Source: Palaemon carinicauda (taxonomy: Eukaryota; Arthropoda; Malacostraca; Decapoda; Palaemonidae). Taken from it: DNA of 64,000 bases. This document shows, one piece after another, positions 33,260 to 44,935 of the stretch (position 1 is the first letter of the stretch; each line of letters opens with the position of its first letter). The position numbers were made by a program, and so were the translations under genes. The stretch lies in assembly GCF_036898095.1 (NCBI RefSeq), contig NC_090743.1:17653351-17717350 (forward strand), written 5' to 3'. The notes beneath the pieces are model-generated. The model ran no database searches. It was not told where the DNA came from and was given only the letters and a program-made list of their open reading frames with translations.

Positions 33260-36200
33260 CTATGGTGCGGGTGCTAGAGAGGAGAAGAAAGGTCCCCAAA
33301 GCCTTCCTGGTATGTTCCTTAGAGAAATCCTCGGTCCATACCAAGATTCCCACAAATGCCAACCAAAGATCCAGCCACGAAGTAGCCTGCATGGCATACT
33401 TCGCAACCTTCTCTTGGTTTAAAATCTCCGATGCCGAGAAAGAGATTTGACGAGAACAGAGCCTTCCTTGGTGAGTTCAAGGGAGTGATGGAGACATCGT
33501 CGAGTAAGTTTCGTCTATGATATCATAACACCTACTCTGGTTGACACCCAAAAGTGGGAGGAGTTTAGTGGACGATATAGAGCGGTAAGATTCAGAGTGG
33601 GTGGAAAGCTAGGAGGCGATCTTACGCCGAACAGCCTTTAACCCCCGGGACCAGGCCAAAGCTGCGCTGGTCTCCAGAGGCTTTTGGGTGCCTAAAACAC
33701 AGTGTAGGACCGTATCTTTGCCTTCTTAAGGGGGGGGAGGGGGCCATCTCTGGATCCGGTAACCCGTCGAGGGGCCTCACGATGGTTAGAACCTGCCAAA
33801 AGGCATGGTCCGACTCTCACTGGTCTCTGTCTGAAGCTGGGCTGGCAGCGAGATTTTCATCAACTGCTGAGGTCACACCTCTGGGTGGGTCGTGGTCGTC
33901 AATGAGAAGGCTGACTTGGGTCCTGGACCTCTTCTCGAGGGTCTCTTGAGACCACGAGGAGAACTTTGGTACCATCTTGCAGTCTTTAGGTACCCTTCTT
34001 GGAAAAAACAGAGGTTCCAAGCCAGAAGGTTTGGGAGTAGCAACCTTCTCAGAAAGAAGAGAACAAGGAGCTGGAGGTGAGACGGTGTTCTTTTCCTGGG
34101 GTCTTTCCGTAGGTGACGGGAGGGGAGTCTGAAACTGACTCTTCCCTCTGAGAGCCTCTCAATACGGTGGGTGAGGCATTGGTGGCCAGAAGTGACGATG
34201 GATCCATAGGGGGAGCCACTACCCTTGGAGCTCTGACTGGAGTAGTTTGACCCTTGCTGAAGGAAGCTTATCAGGAGATCCCCTCTTCCTCTTCAGGGAG
34301 GAAGCAGTAGTGGTCCGTAGTCCCGGATCGGTTGAAACAGAGGGCGATCCCAAGGAAGTCTAAGGGGGCTTCCATCGGTCGCGAAGGAAGCATTGGGGCG
34401 AAGGCCTGTGTTACAGCTCTGACCAAGCCGATGAACCTTCGCTGCTTACTCATCGAAGCACTCTCCGATAGATCCCCTGAAGGGAAAGGAGTTAAAGGGT
34501 CCTTCCAAGTGGTCTCCATTCCTGACGCTGAAGGCTTAGGAGCTGTAGATGTAGCTTCCATCCTGTGCGCAGGAAGTTTTGGAACTCTAAAACATTGAAA
34601 CTTGCCCATTTCCTCCTTCCCTGACAGTCGCACTGTTACGGCGAACGATCGTTAACCACCTTACCTTTCCTAGTGGCTACTACCACTGCCTTTGGTGGCT
34701 GCAGCTGGTAATCCTCGTTTGCATAAAGACGTGATGGCCGCCGACACATTGGAAAATGTCGCGAAACCTGCTGAAGATACATTGGTGACTGCTGACACGA
34801 AGACCGATGACTCGATGATTGATGAGAGGGAGTGTGTGTCTGCGTCGACGAGCGGTATCGGGATAACCAGGTGTCGATCGTTACCGCTGCACGAAAGGCT
34901 GGTCGGTGTGAAACCCGACGGATATAAGATCCACATTGCAATGTTTAACAAACTGGTGGGCAAACGTGTACCGAAGGTGAGCGATGCGATGGTTTGGGAA
35001 CTCTTCGAGGTACGACTGAACGCTGGCTAGTTGAGTGACGGATGAGCGATTCCCACGACGGAGATGGTCTGCGTATCGAGTGATTGCTGTGGCGAGCGCT
35101 GTCGGTTAGGGGATTGGTGGTGAGCGCTGTCGATTAGGGGATTGGTGGTAAGCGCTGTCTGTTAGGGGATTGGTGACGAGCAGGCGATTTCCAAGAAGTT
35201 CTCGGCGATTCTCACGAAGCAGAAGCTTCACGAGAAACCGAACGAGTAGGCGATTCACATGTAACCAAACCTGTAGATGGTAAACGAGATGCCGATTGTT
35301 GATGATGGTCAGGCGATTCACGAGCTGATGGAAGCATCGGCGACTCACGCTCTGCTGGTCGATGGTGAGACTGTCGAGCAGGTGGCGGAGAACAGTGAGA
35401 CGAGATCGGAGACAAAGGCAATGGTCGATAAACAGAGGAGTCAAGTTGGACAGCTTCTTCCGAAGAGGAGGACTGAGGAGGCGAAGAGGTAATGAGATGT
35501 CTCTTGGCTGAGAGAGCACAGGAGCACCCTGAAGGTGAAGCAGAGGACAGACACGGTGAGGTCTTCTGCTGCCGGCACGACGATGTACGAGCATGAGATC
35601 AACAGGCTGACCGTCAGCAGGCCTCAAAAGAGGAGTATTTATGAGAGACCTTTACTGGAAAGGGCAACACTCATCAGAGTGACATGCCTTGGACTTTGCT
35701 CCCTTCCCGAAGGATGTTCGTCTGGTGAAGTAGCCCAGACCTCGGCGGCGGAAGATGGAGAAGACGCCGTCATAGAAGCAGCAAACGAGCTCTCCAAAAC
35801 AACACCGTCGACAACAGACAAGGGGTCGATGTCAGATGCCGACGCAAGCTGAAGATCCGCACCCCGGTGCAAGAACCACAGGAACACCTCCTTTGAAGGC
35901 TCACCAGGCAACCCCAACGACTGCCAAATCTGTAATAGGGTAGAAAGACACGGCCTCGCTCGAGGGGAGAGCCGGACAACCCCACTAGGGGAGGCAGCAC
36001 TGTCTCTCGAGGACCAAAGTTGGCCAGGAGGTAAATGGTCTATGCTAATACTAGCCAGCCTCCGAGGTAGCCGTCTAAGTAGGAGCTTTGGAGGAAGGTC
36101 GGGATACAGAGGAGGAAGCCTTGGGTTTCTTCTACTTCAAAGCAACCTTGGAAGAGGAAGAATCCCGCTTAGACTTCTTCCGTCTACAACCATACCTTTC

Positions 36201-36488
36201 CCACTGGGAGGAACACCAATCCAGACATTCATTACACTTGTTGTCCATGCCGCAGCATTGTCCTCTGCAGACGGGGTAAAGGCTGTGGGGATCTGTCTCC
36301 ACACCAAACATAAACTTCCCGTAGGTGCGGCCTTCTGATCCTATACAAGTCCGCATGGCAGTAGAAGAAACATAGCACACACACTGAAAAGAAAAAGCAA
36401 AAAAAAAATTAATGGCAGTCCAACATAGAGAGGATGAACGGTGACACCGAACTCCAGCAGAGCCAAAAGCAAAATGAAGTTCAGTCAC
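33260..36488 (-). pseudogene. DIRS gag-like gene, degenerate (gag-only copy)
   Basis: The N terminus on the minus strand (36132-36488) contains CRGQCCGMDNKCNEC, a Cys-pair motif, then SSQWERYGCRRKKSKRDSSS, the same signature as the 15.2 kb copy. The middle (about 34640-35630) is rich in Ser/Arg/His codons on that strand (for example SREASAS, RQSHHRPAERESP). A C-terminal block near 33370-33440 corresponds to the ASWLDLWLAF box of other copies. Several frames are needed to read it, so it is not functional. The segment 34271-34633 keeps 120 codons open. Confidence 0.6.
35094..35177. repeat. Three tandem 28 bp units within DIRS gag
   Basis: Units start at 35094, 35122 and 35150; the first begins GAGCGCTGTCGGTTAGGGGA. 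Because 28 is not a multiple of three, each copy is read in a different frame. Confidence 0.85.
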
Positions 36489-36689
36489 AGGTGTGTGATT
36501 GAGGGGTGTAGCTAGCTAACCCGCCTACACCCCCCCCCCAGGTAACTAGCAGATGGGTAGTTAACCCTTGCTATATTCTAATGGCTTGTAAATTCAGCTT
36601 CGCCGAAACTAATAACCCCTATAGATAGCGTTGGTTTGTATTCCAGTTACGGAACAAAAATAAATTAGAAATAATTGACTAACTGGCAT

Positions 36690-36691
36690 GG

Positions 36692-36725
<34 letters not shown>
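36690..36725. repeat. (AT)n microsatellite
   Basis: Pure AT repeat just outside the DIRS derivative's right end. Confidence 0.95.
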
Positions 36726-36727
<2 letters not shown>

Positions 36728-36729
36728 TG

Positions 36730-36965
36730 TTTTTAATAGGGTACATGGCAACACTCCTTGGCTTCATGCAGCAGCTGGTGAAGCTTAGTGTCCATGTCAT
36801 TTCTCATGTGACATGCTAGTGCATTAAGTGCCATGATAGGCATGCAAGTAGACTGTAAGTAGTTACAGATGATTGGATTGACACCACCCTGTATGTGAAG
36901 AAAGGGTTTTAATATTGTTGAAAGACCCCTTTGACGGCCTGCCACTGAACTTTTTTTCCCTATTG
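36730..36965. other. Unidentified segment
   Basis: Has a short minus-strand frame (36733-36945) with no recognised family. It lies next to a non-LTR RT remnant and may belong to that element's 3' region. Confidence 0.3.
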
Positions 36966-36984
36966 ATCTTGCCAGCAGGTGTCA

Positions 36985-37930
36985 TCATCTTCTAAAACTA
37001 TTGATGCAAAGGGCTGTTAGATTTTGCCACTCGTCTCTATCTTGAGCTTTTAATTCAATATTTCTCCAATCATCATCTCCTACTTCATGCTTCATAGTCC
37101 TCAACCATGTAGGCCTGGATCTTCCAACTTTTCTAGTGCCTTGTGGAGTTCGGATGAAAGTTTGGTGGACTAATCTCTCTTGGGGAGTGCGAAGAGCATC
37201 CTCAAACAATCTCCATCTACCCCTTACATGGCACTCAAGGAATCTCTCATAGTTTAATTTCTAATACTGTCCTGCCATTAACTCCCAACATTCTTCTGAG
37301 GGCTTCTCAAATCTACAAATCTGTTGGATAGTTTTATTGTCAAACAGTAAAGCAGATCTCACTAAACTGATATACAGCCCTGATATTTTTGCTGTAATTT
37401 CAAGCGATTTGACTTCCACATTTTACTTAACTAAGCCAGTGTCTGCTTTGCTTTTTTCAATCTTTCCCTAAACTCCAATTCTAATGACTCAGTATTAGAG
37501 ATCATAGTTCTTAAATACTAAAATAATTCTACCTCATTAATTCTTTCACCTTCCAATGATATTTCATCTTCCATTGCATATTCCCTTCTCATCATCTCTG
37601 TTTATTCTACTTATCTTGAACCAAACCTTCTGTGATATTTTACGCCTTCTGGTAAGCAAGCATTGCAAATCCAGTGGTGTTCTGTTAATATCAAAAGCAT
37701 TGTTAGCATATTCTAGGTCGGCTAATTTCCTATTACCAATTCAGTCCCATTCTTCCCCACCATCCCCTACTGTTCTATGCATTACAAAATCCATGAGGTG
37801 GATTAATAACAAAGGTGACAGCACATTCCCTTTTAATACTACACTGTTCACTGTAAATTCATTTGATGTGACTCCACTAACATTAACTTTGCACTTGCTA
37901 TATTCATGAACAGACTTAAGGGCACTGCCA
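36985..37930 (-). mobile_element. Non-LTR retrotransposon remnant (RT thumb and C terminus)
   Basis: Read on the minus strand from about 37930 it shows SPLLLIN-like sequence, then DLEYANNAF, a decayed YADD box near 37720. A degraded connecting region follows. Last is an open C terminus (36985-37209): FEDALRTPQERLVHQTFIRT, RKVGRSRPTWLRTMKHEV and DRDEWQNLTALC. The GRxRxTWLRT...RDEW pattern is typical of the C-terminal end of many arthropod non-LTR pol proteins. The clade is not resolved. Confidence 0.65.
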
Positions 37931-37949
37931 GACCCCCATAATAAAAATT

Positions 37950-39030
37950 CATTTAGGTGTTACAGTATTCCAAAGTGGACCATCTCTCTATTTTTAATCA
38001 ATTTTGATGAATCAAAAACTAAATGAAAGAGAATCTATTTATAAAAACTTGTATGAAACTTATTTTAGAGATTTGTTTCATCTTCCTTTTTTATTTTTAT
38101 CTTTTTCCAATTTTTACTTTTTTAAATTTTGTGACAATATTCAACAAAAGAAAAATTACATACAAAGATGCTCTCCTATCTCTTCTACCTGCTGGTTTTT
38201 GTATGGTGAGAATATCAACATGAAAAAGTGTTTTTTCATTTTAGTGTGAAAAATCAAAGTTTTGATAAAACGCAACAAACTACAATTCCTGTATTTTGAG
38301 CTTTTGCTAAAAAAAATTCTTATCTTTCGACCTTTTGCCAGCAATGCATGAATTACCTCACAACTGGAGATCACCAGAATATAATTTCCATTTCCTAGGG
38401 GTATTTATTTACCAGTGGTGAGCTCTTCCCTTGGATCCAATTATATCCCTCCCCAACTATCCCTTCACAAACACCACTACTGCCGTCGCTGACACTACTA
38501 CTACGATGACAGCTATAGGCCCTTCTTAATTTCAGTCTAAGCTTACATATTTTGGGCATCCTGCCAAATAGTTTTTGTTTCATTCCAAGACATAAACATG
38601 AAAAAAATGTTGAAATTCAGCTTGAGATGGTCTCTACCTCTCTCTCACGACAACATTGTGATTTCTAATGTTTTATACTGAAAATGAATTACAAACAGAA
38701 AACCATAGAGAAACATAGAAAATGTTTCATTCAACATACTCAAAGTAGGACTGTCAGAGTTTCATATTTTTTTCCCTTTGATATAAAACAAAAGAGGCAA
38801 CAATACGTGACGATTGGTACCGGACCCGACGCATTACATTTATAATTCTAATATTTTCGACGTGATAAAGCATGAATACACTAACATGACCATCAATACG
38901 ATGAAATAGAAACATAAAAAAACCACACAAAATGACCATCAATACCATAAAAAAAAATTTGGCCAGACCCATGTGACAGGGGCTTAATCAAATTTACTTA
39001 TTTAAGAGGAATTCCATAATAACACAGGAC
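37950..39030. other. CPSF6 intron 1, nothing recognised
   Basis: AT-rich sequence without recognisable features. Confidence 0.4.
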
Positions 39031-39039
39031 TCTCAACAT

Positions 39040-39775
39040 AATTGCCGGTACACACTATCAAAGGCTTTTTCATAGTCCACAAATGCCATCAAAGGTGTAG
39101 TACAGACATTTTTTCTCCTTCCGTGGAAGAGATGATTCCGGGGAATCGGAAGTCGGAAGTGTATCGTCTGTCAACTCCTCCTTCCTACCAGCTTTTGTCA
39201 TCGTGCAGGCAGGCACAAAAGCATCTAGAGCATCACAAGGTAAGACAGAGCAGAGTACCGACTAGTAATGCTCTGGGTCAGTCTCTAAGGATCCCGACCA
39301 TTAGAAACCTTGGCGTGAGCATTGGAACCTGACACTGAGCTTCATTTTTGAGAGTTGGGGCCTGGTGTAGTGTTACTTCCCACGCAGGGGAATTGTTTGG
39401 TGTGTCTATGACTCTGAATGGCCAGTAGTTCTGTGCTTTGATGACCGTCTTTTTCTACAAAACCACAAAAATATTCAAGTACACCTCCGGCTTCCTCATA
39501 TACGGGCCACAACTATGGCTGTTCTTACTGGGGCATAGCCACATTCCTGGTTTAGGGGCAGACATTGCAATCAACCAGAATTTTACATTAAAGGGAAATC
39601 AATTAGTCATTCTAACAACCAAGTCAGCGAGCACATCGGCGTACGTCCGTAATCAGCTGTGGTCGAAGTCAGTTAAGGTTGTTCTGTCTGTTAAAAACCT
39701 ATTGGCCTTTTAAGCTTCGCTGATGTTATACTGCTATTAAAGATAGAGGGTTTGTATTATTCGAAGGAACATATC
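39040..39775. repeat. Repeat remnant with a DIRS-type terminal segment
   Basis: The right end (TTTTAAGCTTCGCTGATGTT at about 39708, then GGGTTTGTATTATTCGAAGG at about 39748) matches in order the DIRS ends at about 20140-20195 and 36597-36655. The preceding about 600 bp have no identifiable coding motif. It is probably a fourth, strongly eroded DIRS-related end. Confidence 0.45.
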
Positions 39776-41000
39776 AAACTTTGTAAATCATAAAAATAGT
39801 TTCATATCATATATTACACAAAGAAAATTTTTCTAATCAAGAAATTCAATTGGGAAAGTATTAAAGTTTTACATGTGTCCCAACCACCTACATACATCCC
39901 CAATTTACTTATTCACAGCTTGGGTTAGAGCCTTTGTGGTTGGTTGTGGCACACCCGATCAGCAAGTAGAATGTGTTGAAAAAGCTAAGAGACACCAATT
40001 TTTTATATGGTATGAATTAGCTATCAATTTACTTCTTCTAAAGATTACCCCAAAATTCTACATCCTACAACCACTTGGCGCACAAAAGGTTGGGACAGAC
40101 CCCGAATAGAAATTAATTGTGCTGGTGAGGAACAAGGCAAACCTGATTTCTGTGTATATCGTTATATATGATACCAAATAGCTATAAATGCACAGGTTCA
40201 GTTAATTATTGTAACGACATTTCACAAATTGTCAGCGCAATAACAATATACTCATATTCGCATGAATTATCTAACACTGCCATCTGCAGTGGATTTTGTT
40301 AGAGAAATCAATGGTATAACTGACCCAACATTCAAAAAATTATGAACACTTACCATACAAAAGGAAACTACACTAAACATATTTCTGACAGTGACTCCTT
40401 ACCACTAACCATATTTATCTGTTCTTAATTACTCATTGTGGTAGCTTCAACCCCCCTTCCACTTATAGTGCATGTGATCTTGATTCTATTTCAATATGGA
40501 GGCTTTGTCACCAAAACCCTATTTACTTATTCATTTTCCAAGTACAAAATTTCCAATAAATACAATTTACATGCATTTAACAATGGGTCCTAACAATTTC
40601 TACTTTAATATCAGTCACTGAACCCAAATTTTTCAGTCTCTAGCAACTATAACTTCTTTTGAGGACACCTAATAAAGAATTTCACTACTGGCCACACTTG
40701 CAGTTCCTCGCCGCCAACAAACTTCGGGTAAACACCAAAAAAATTCGCTCTTTACAAAAACTAAATAATTATGAGTGAAATCTTCAATGCAGGTGAAGAT
40801 ATTTAATTGTCTTAATAGTCAATTTCTTCTTCAATACAAAAAACTCTACTACGTTTTACAAAGTCTAACTTGTATGTAGGACATCGTGCCATGAGTAGGG
40901 TCGGTGAACAAAAAAGCAACCTGGGGTTAGGAGTGGGTAGCTGTATGATAAACGAATTAGAAAGTTCTAAAAAAGGCCTGCAAGCAAACTGCCTCCTAAA
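39776..41000. other. CPSF6 intron 1, nothing recognised
   Basis: AT-rich intron between the repeat remnant and the tandem array. Confidence 0.4.
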
Positions 41001-41005
41001 AGTCT

Positions 41006-43650
41006 GCATAGCCTAGAAGAGTGCACTCAGACAATGTTCGCATAAACCTAAAAGCGCACTGCTTCTAATAATGTTTGCATGGGCCAACAAGCGCACTGCC
41101 TTTAACAATGTTTGCATAGGCCTACTAGTGCACTGTCTAACGACGTTCGCATGAGCTTACAAGCGCACTGTCCCCTACAATGTTTGCATAGACGTAGAAG
41201 CACACTTTAACAATGTTTGCGTAAGTCTAAGGCGCACTTTTACAATGTTGAGTGGGCTTACTAGTGCACTGTCTTACAATGTTCACATAGGCCTAGAAGC
41301 GTGCACTCTTAAGAATGTTAGCGTAGGTCTAAAAGCACGCACTCAAACAATGTATGCGTGGGCCTGGAAACGTGCACTCTAACAATGTTCGCGAGGGCCT
41401 AAAAGCGCGCACTCTAACAATGTTCGCATAGGCCTAGAAGCGTGCACTCTTAAGAATGTTAGCGTAGGTCTAAAAGCACGCACTCAAACAATGTATGCGT
41501 GGGCCTGGAAACGTGCACTCTAACAATGTTCGCGAGGGCCTAAAAGCGCGCACTCTAACAATGTTCGCATAGGCCTAGAAGCGTGCACTCTTAAGAATGT
41601 TAGCGTACGTCTAAAAGCACGCACTCAAACAATGTATGCGTGGGCCTGGAAACGTGCACTCTAACAATGTTCCCGAGGGCCTAAAAGCGCGCACTCTAAC
41701 AATGTTCGCATAGGCCTAGAAGCGTGCACTCTTAAGAATGTTAGCGTACGTCTAAAAGCACGCACTCAAACAATGTATGCGTGGGCCTGGAAACGTGCAC
41801 TCTAACAATGTTCCCGAGGGCCTAAAAGCGCGCACTCTAACAATGTTCGCATAGGCCTAGAAGCGTGCACTCTTAAGAATGTTAGCGTAGGTCTAAAAGC
41901 ACGCACTCAAACAATGTATGCGTGGGCCTGGAAACGTGCACTCTAACAATGTTCGCGAGGGCCTAAAAGCGCGCACTCTAACAATGTTCGCATAGGCCTA
42001 GAAGCGTGCACTCTTAAGAATGTTAGCGTACGTCTAAAAGCACGCACTCAAACAATGTATGCGTGGGCCTGGAAACGTGCACTCTAACAATGTTCCCGAG
42101 GGCCTAAAAGCGCGCACTCTGACAATGTTCGCAAAGGCCCAGAAGCGCGCGCTCTAACAATGTTCGCACAGGCCCAGAAGCGCGCGCTCTAACAATGTTC
42201 CCGAGGGCCTAAAAGCGCGCACTCTGACAATGTTCGCACAGGCCCAGAAGCGCGCGCTCTAACAATGTTCGCACAGGCCCAGAAGCGCGCGCTCTAACAA
42301 TGTTCCCGAGGGCCTAAAAGCGCGCACTCTGACAATGTTCGCACAGGCCCAGAAGCGCGCGCTCTAACAATGTTCGCACAGGCCCAGAAGCGCGCGCTCT
42401 AACAATGTTCGCACAGGCCTAGAAGCGCACACTCTAACAATGTTCGCACAGGCCTAGAAGCGCGCACTCCAACAATGTTCGCACAGGCCTAGAAGCGCGC
42501 ACTCCAACAATGTTCGCACAGGCCTAGAAGCGCGCACTCCAACAATGTTCCCACAGGCCTAGAAGCGCGCACTCCAACAATGTTCCCACAGGCCTAGAAG
42601 CGCGCACTCCAACAATGTTCGCATAGGCCTAGAAGCGCGCACTCCAACAATGTTCCCACAGGCCTAGAAGCGCGCACTCCAACAATGTTCGCATAGGCCT
42701 AGAAGCGCGCACTCCAACAATGTTCGCATAGGCCTAGAAGCGCGCACTCTAACAATGTTCGCATAGGCCTAGAAGCGCGCACTCCAACAATGTTCGCATA
42801 GGCCTAGAAGCGCGCACTCCAACAATGTTCGCATAGGCCTAGAAGCGAGCACTCCAACAATGTTCGCATAGGCCTAGAAGCGCGCACTAACAATGTTCGC
42901 ATAGGCCTAGAAGCGCGCACTCCAACAATGTTCGCACAGGCCTAGAAGCGCGCACTCCAACAATGTTCGCACAGGCCTAAAATCGCGCACTCCAACAATG
43001 TTCGCATAGGCCTAGAAGCGCGCACTCCAACAATGTTCGCACAGGCCTAGAAGCGCGCACTCCAACAATGTTCGCATAGGCCTAGAAGCGAGCACTCCAA
43101 CAATGTTCGCATAGGCCTAGAAGTGCGCACTCCAACAATGTTCGCATAGGCCTAGAAGCGCTCACTCCAACAATGTTCGCATAGGCCTAGAAGCGCTCAC
43201 TCCAACAATGTTCGCATAGGCCTAGAAGCGCGCACTCTAACAATGTTCGCATAGGCCTAGAAGCGCACACTCTTAACAATGTTCGCATGGGCCTAGAAGC
43301 GCGCACTCTTAACAATGTTCGCATAGGTCTAGAAGCGCACACTCCAACAATGTATGCGTGGGCCTAGAAGCGCGCACTCTTAACAATGTTCGCGAGGGCC
43401 TAAAAGCGCGCACTCCAACAATGTTCGCACAGGCCCAGAAGCGTGCACTCAACAATGTTTGCTTAGGCCTAGAAGAGTGCACTCTAACAAAGTTCGTGTA
43501 GGCCTAAGAGTGCCCACTCTAACAATGTTCGCATAAGCCTAGAAGCGCGCACTCTAACAATGTTCGTGTATGCCTAGAAGCGCACACTAGAAATGTTTGC
43601 ATAGGACTGGTAGCACACACTCGAACAATGTTCGCGTAGGCTAAAGTGTA
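41006..43650. repeat. 35 bp minisatellite array, about 75 units, with higher-order repeats
   Basis: The unit is 35 bp, made of AACAATGTTCGCATAGG, CCTAGAAGCGCGC and ACTCC/T, head to tail with no spacers. Divergent units lie at both edges and homogenised units inside. From about 41275 to 42120 four units form a 141 bp higher-order repeat (landmark GCCTAGAAGCGTGCACTC at 41291, 41432, 41573, 41714, 41855 and 41996). From 42091 to 42405 three units form a 105 bp repeat (TGTTCCCGAGGGCC at 42091, 42196 and 42301). From about 42410 to 43250 the array is nearly monomeric. It is CpG-rich compared with the AT-rich intron, has no long open frame, and lies in CPSF6 intron 1. Confidence 0.97.
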
Positions 43651-44845
43651 GTTTTAAATTCTTTGCGAAGCCTTACAATCAGTCTCTGACACTGTTCAAA
43701 TGATTAAATTAGCTATGGCTTTAGTATGGTACTGTAATTGTGATACTGTTTCATACTGTCACTGGTCTCAGATTTAGGCAAAAGCTTACAAATGCCTAAT
43801 CTCAACATTCTACAAACCTAACCCTGTGTATGATTGCATATACTTGGAATGCAATCTACTACAGTATTCCAAAATTCAAAGAGGTGACAAAGTCAATCTC
43901 AAGTGGGCCAAACAGGACTATTAAGTGACCTAGCAAAATAATTGGAACTATAACACACAACTATATACAATCATTAGAGAGGAAATAAAATGTTAACTAC
44001 TTTTCACGTGTCAGTTGGCAAAATCTACAAAAGCATCTTGACCAGTTGGTCTGGAACCTTTGATAAATACTTTTATATAAAAATACAAAATTCTCAGCAA
44101 TGATGGGATTATGTCCTAAAAATTTACAAACCTTACCATGAGGTAAGATTGTAGGTTGTTGGAAACAGATAAAACTGATGTCCTAACATGTCAATTTTAC
44201 GCCATAAGGCGATAGACATACAAAGTGCCACCATTTGGAAACTTAAAAATGTATCAATCTATGCATAACAGATTTACTACCTAACCTCCCTTAATAATAA
44301 TTAAGACTAGTTATAATAGCGCATTTACACGACGCATCACAACCAAATACAAACTTGACCGACGAGGTAAGAATGTATATAGCTGGGTTTGGTTAAAATG
44401 TATATTTAAACAACATAATTAAAGACGACCAAGGCTTTATCAAATATTTTCCCCATAAAGAAAATCGATTCGAGAAGTGATAAGAAAATTTTACGCATGT
44501 CCCATCCACTTACATACACCCACATATTTATTTCACCTTGTCAACATGAATAACTTGTTCATTCCATACATTGCAAATGAACAGCCTACCTAACCAACCG
44601 GTGAGATAATTAGGCATATAAAAGATGCTTGTACACGCACACAATTACATTAGTGTTACTTCAGAATCTAAATGCAAATAATCCGTGAAATTCAAATTCA
44701 GCAAAAAGAATAATTCAACCAATACATTGTGCTTAACAGCAAAATTTATCGACTATATTAATTACCACACGCACCAAAACTACAACTCCCACCGTGAGCG
44801 CTTCCAATCAAGTAGAAATAGGTGTGGAAAATGTTATGAAAGGCT
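43651..44845. other. CPSF6 intron 1, nothing recognised
   Basis: AT-rich, with no recognisable features. Confidence 0.4.
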
Positions 44846-44848
44846 GGA

Positions 44849-44935
44849 ATATTATTATCATTACTAGTTAAGCTACATCCCTATCTAGAAAAACAGGATG
44901 CTATAAGCCCAATGACTTCAACAGGGAATAGGTAT
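44849..44935 (-). mobile_element. SINE/LINE 3' tail fragment
   Basis: Contains AAGCTACATCCCTATCTAG, GATGCTATAAGCCCAATGAC and TTCAACAGGGAA, the tail of the common family in minus orientation, preceded by ATTATTATCATTA. Confidence 0.75.

Larger units (their letters stand above)
32449..36660 (-). mobile_element. Non-autonomous DIRS derivative (gag only) with inverted terminal repeats
   Basis: The ends are inverted repeats. TTGGCGAAGCTGAAAGGAGA, AGCCATTAAAATTTAG and AGGGTTAACTACCCATC at about 32514-32570 match the reverse complement of about 36540-36610. CACCTGTGACTGAGCTTCA at about 32621 matches that of about 36478. Within the left end, GACAAATTCGGAGGTAATTT (32449) recurs inverted at about 32731-32750. 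Between the ends, on the minus strand, lie a gag N terminus (about 36110-36300), an RS-rich middle and a gag C-terminal block (about 33260-33470). RT, RNase H and recombinase are missing, so gag is joined almost directly to the 3' end. It lies in CPSF6 intron 1 in the same orientation as the gene. Confidence 0.75.

Noticed and set aside
35106..35627. 173-codon minus-strand frame as a separate gene
   Set aside because: It lies within the DIRS gag middle region, crosses the 28 bp triplication and has no domain of its own. Treated as part of the gag pseudogene.
41006..43650. The 35 bp repeat array as a CRISPR array
   Set aside because: Units are contiguous with no unique spacers, and they form higher-order repeats. 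This is a minisatellite in a eukaryotic intron.
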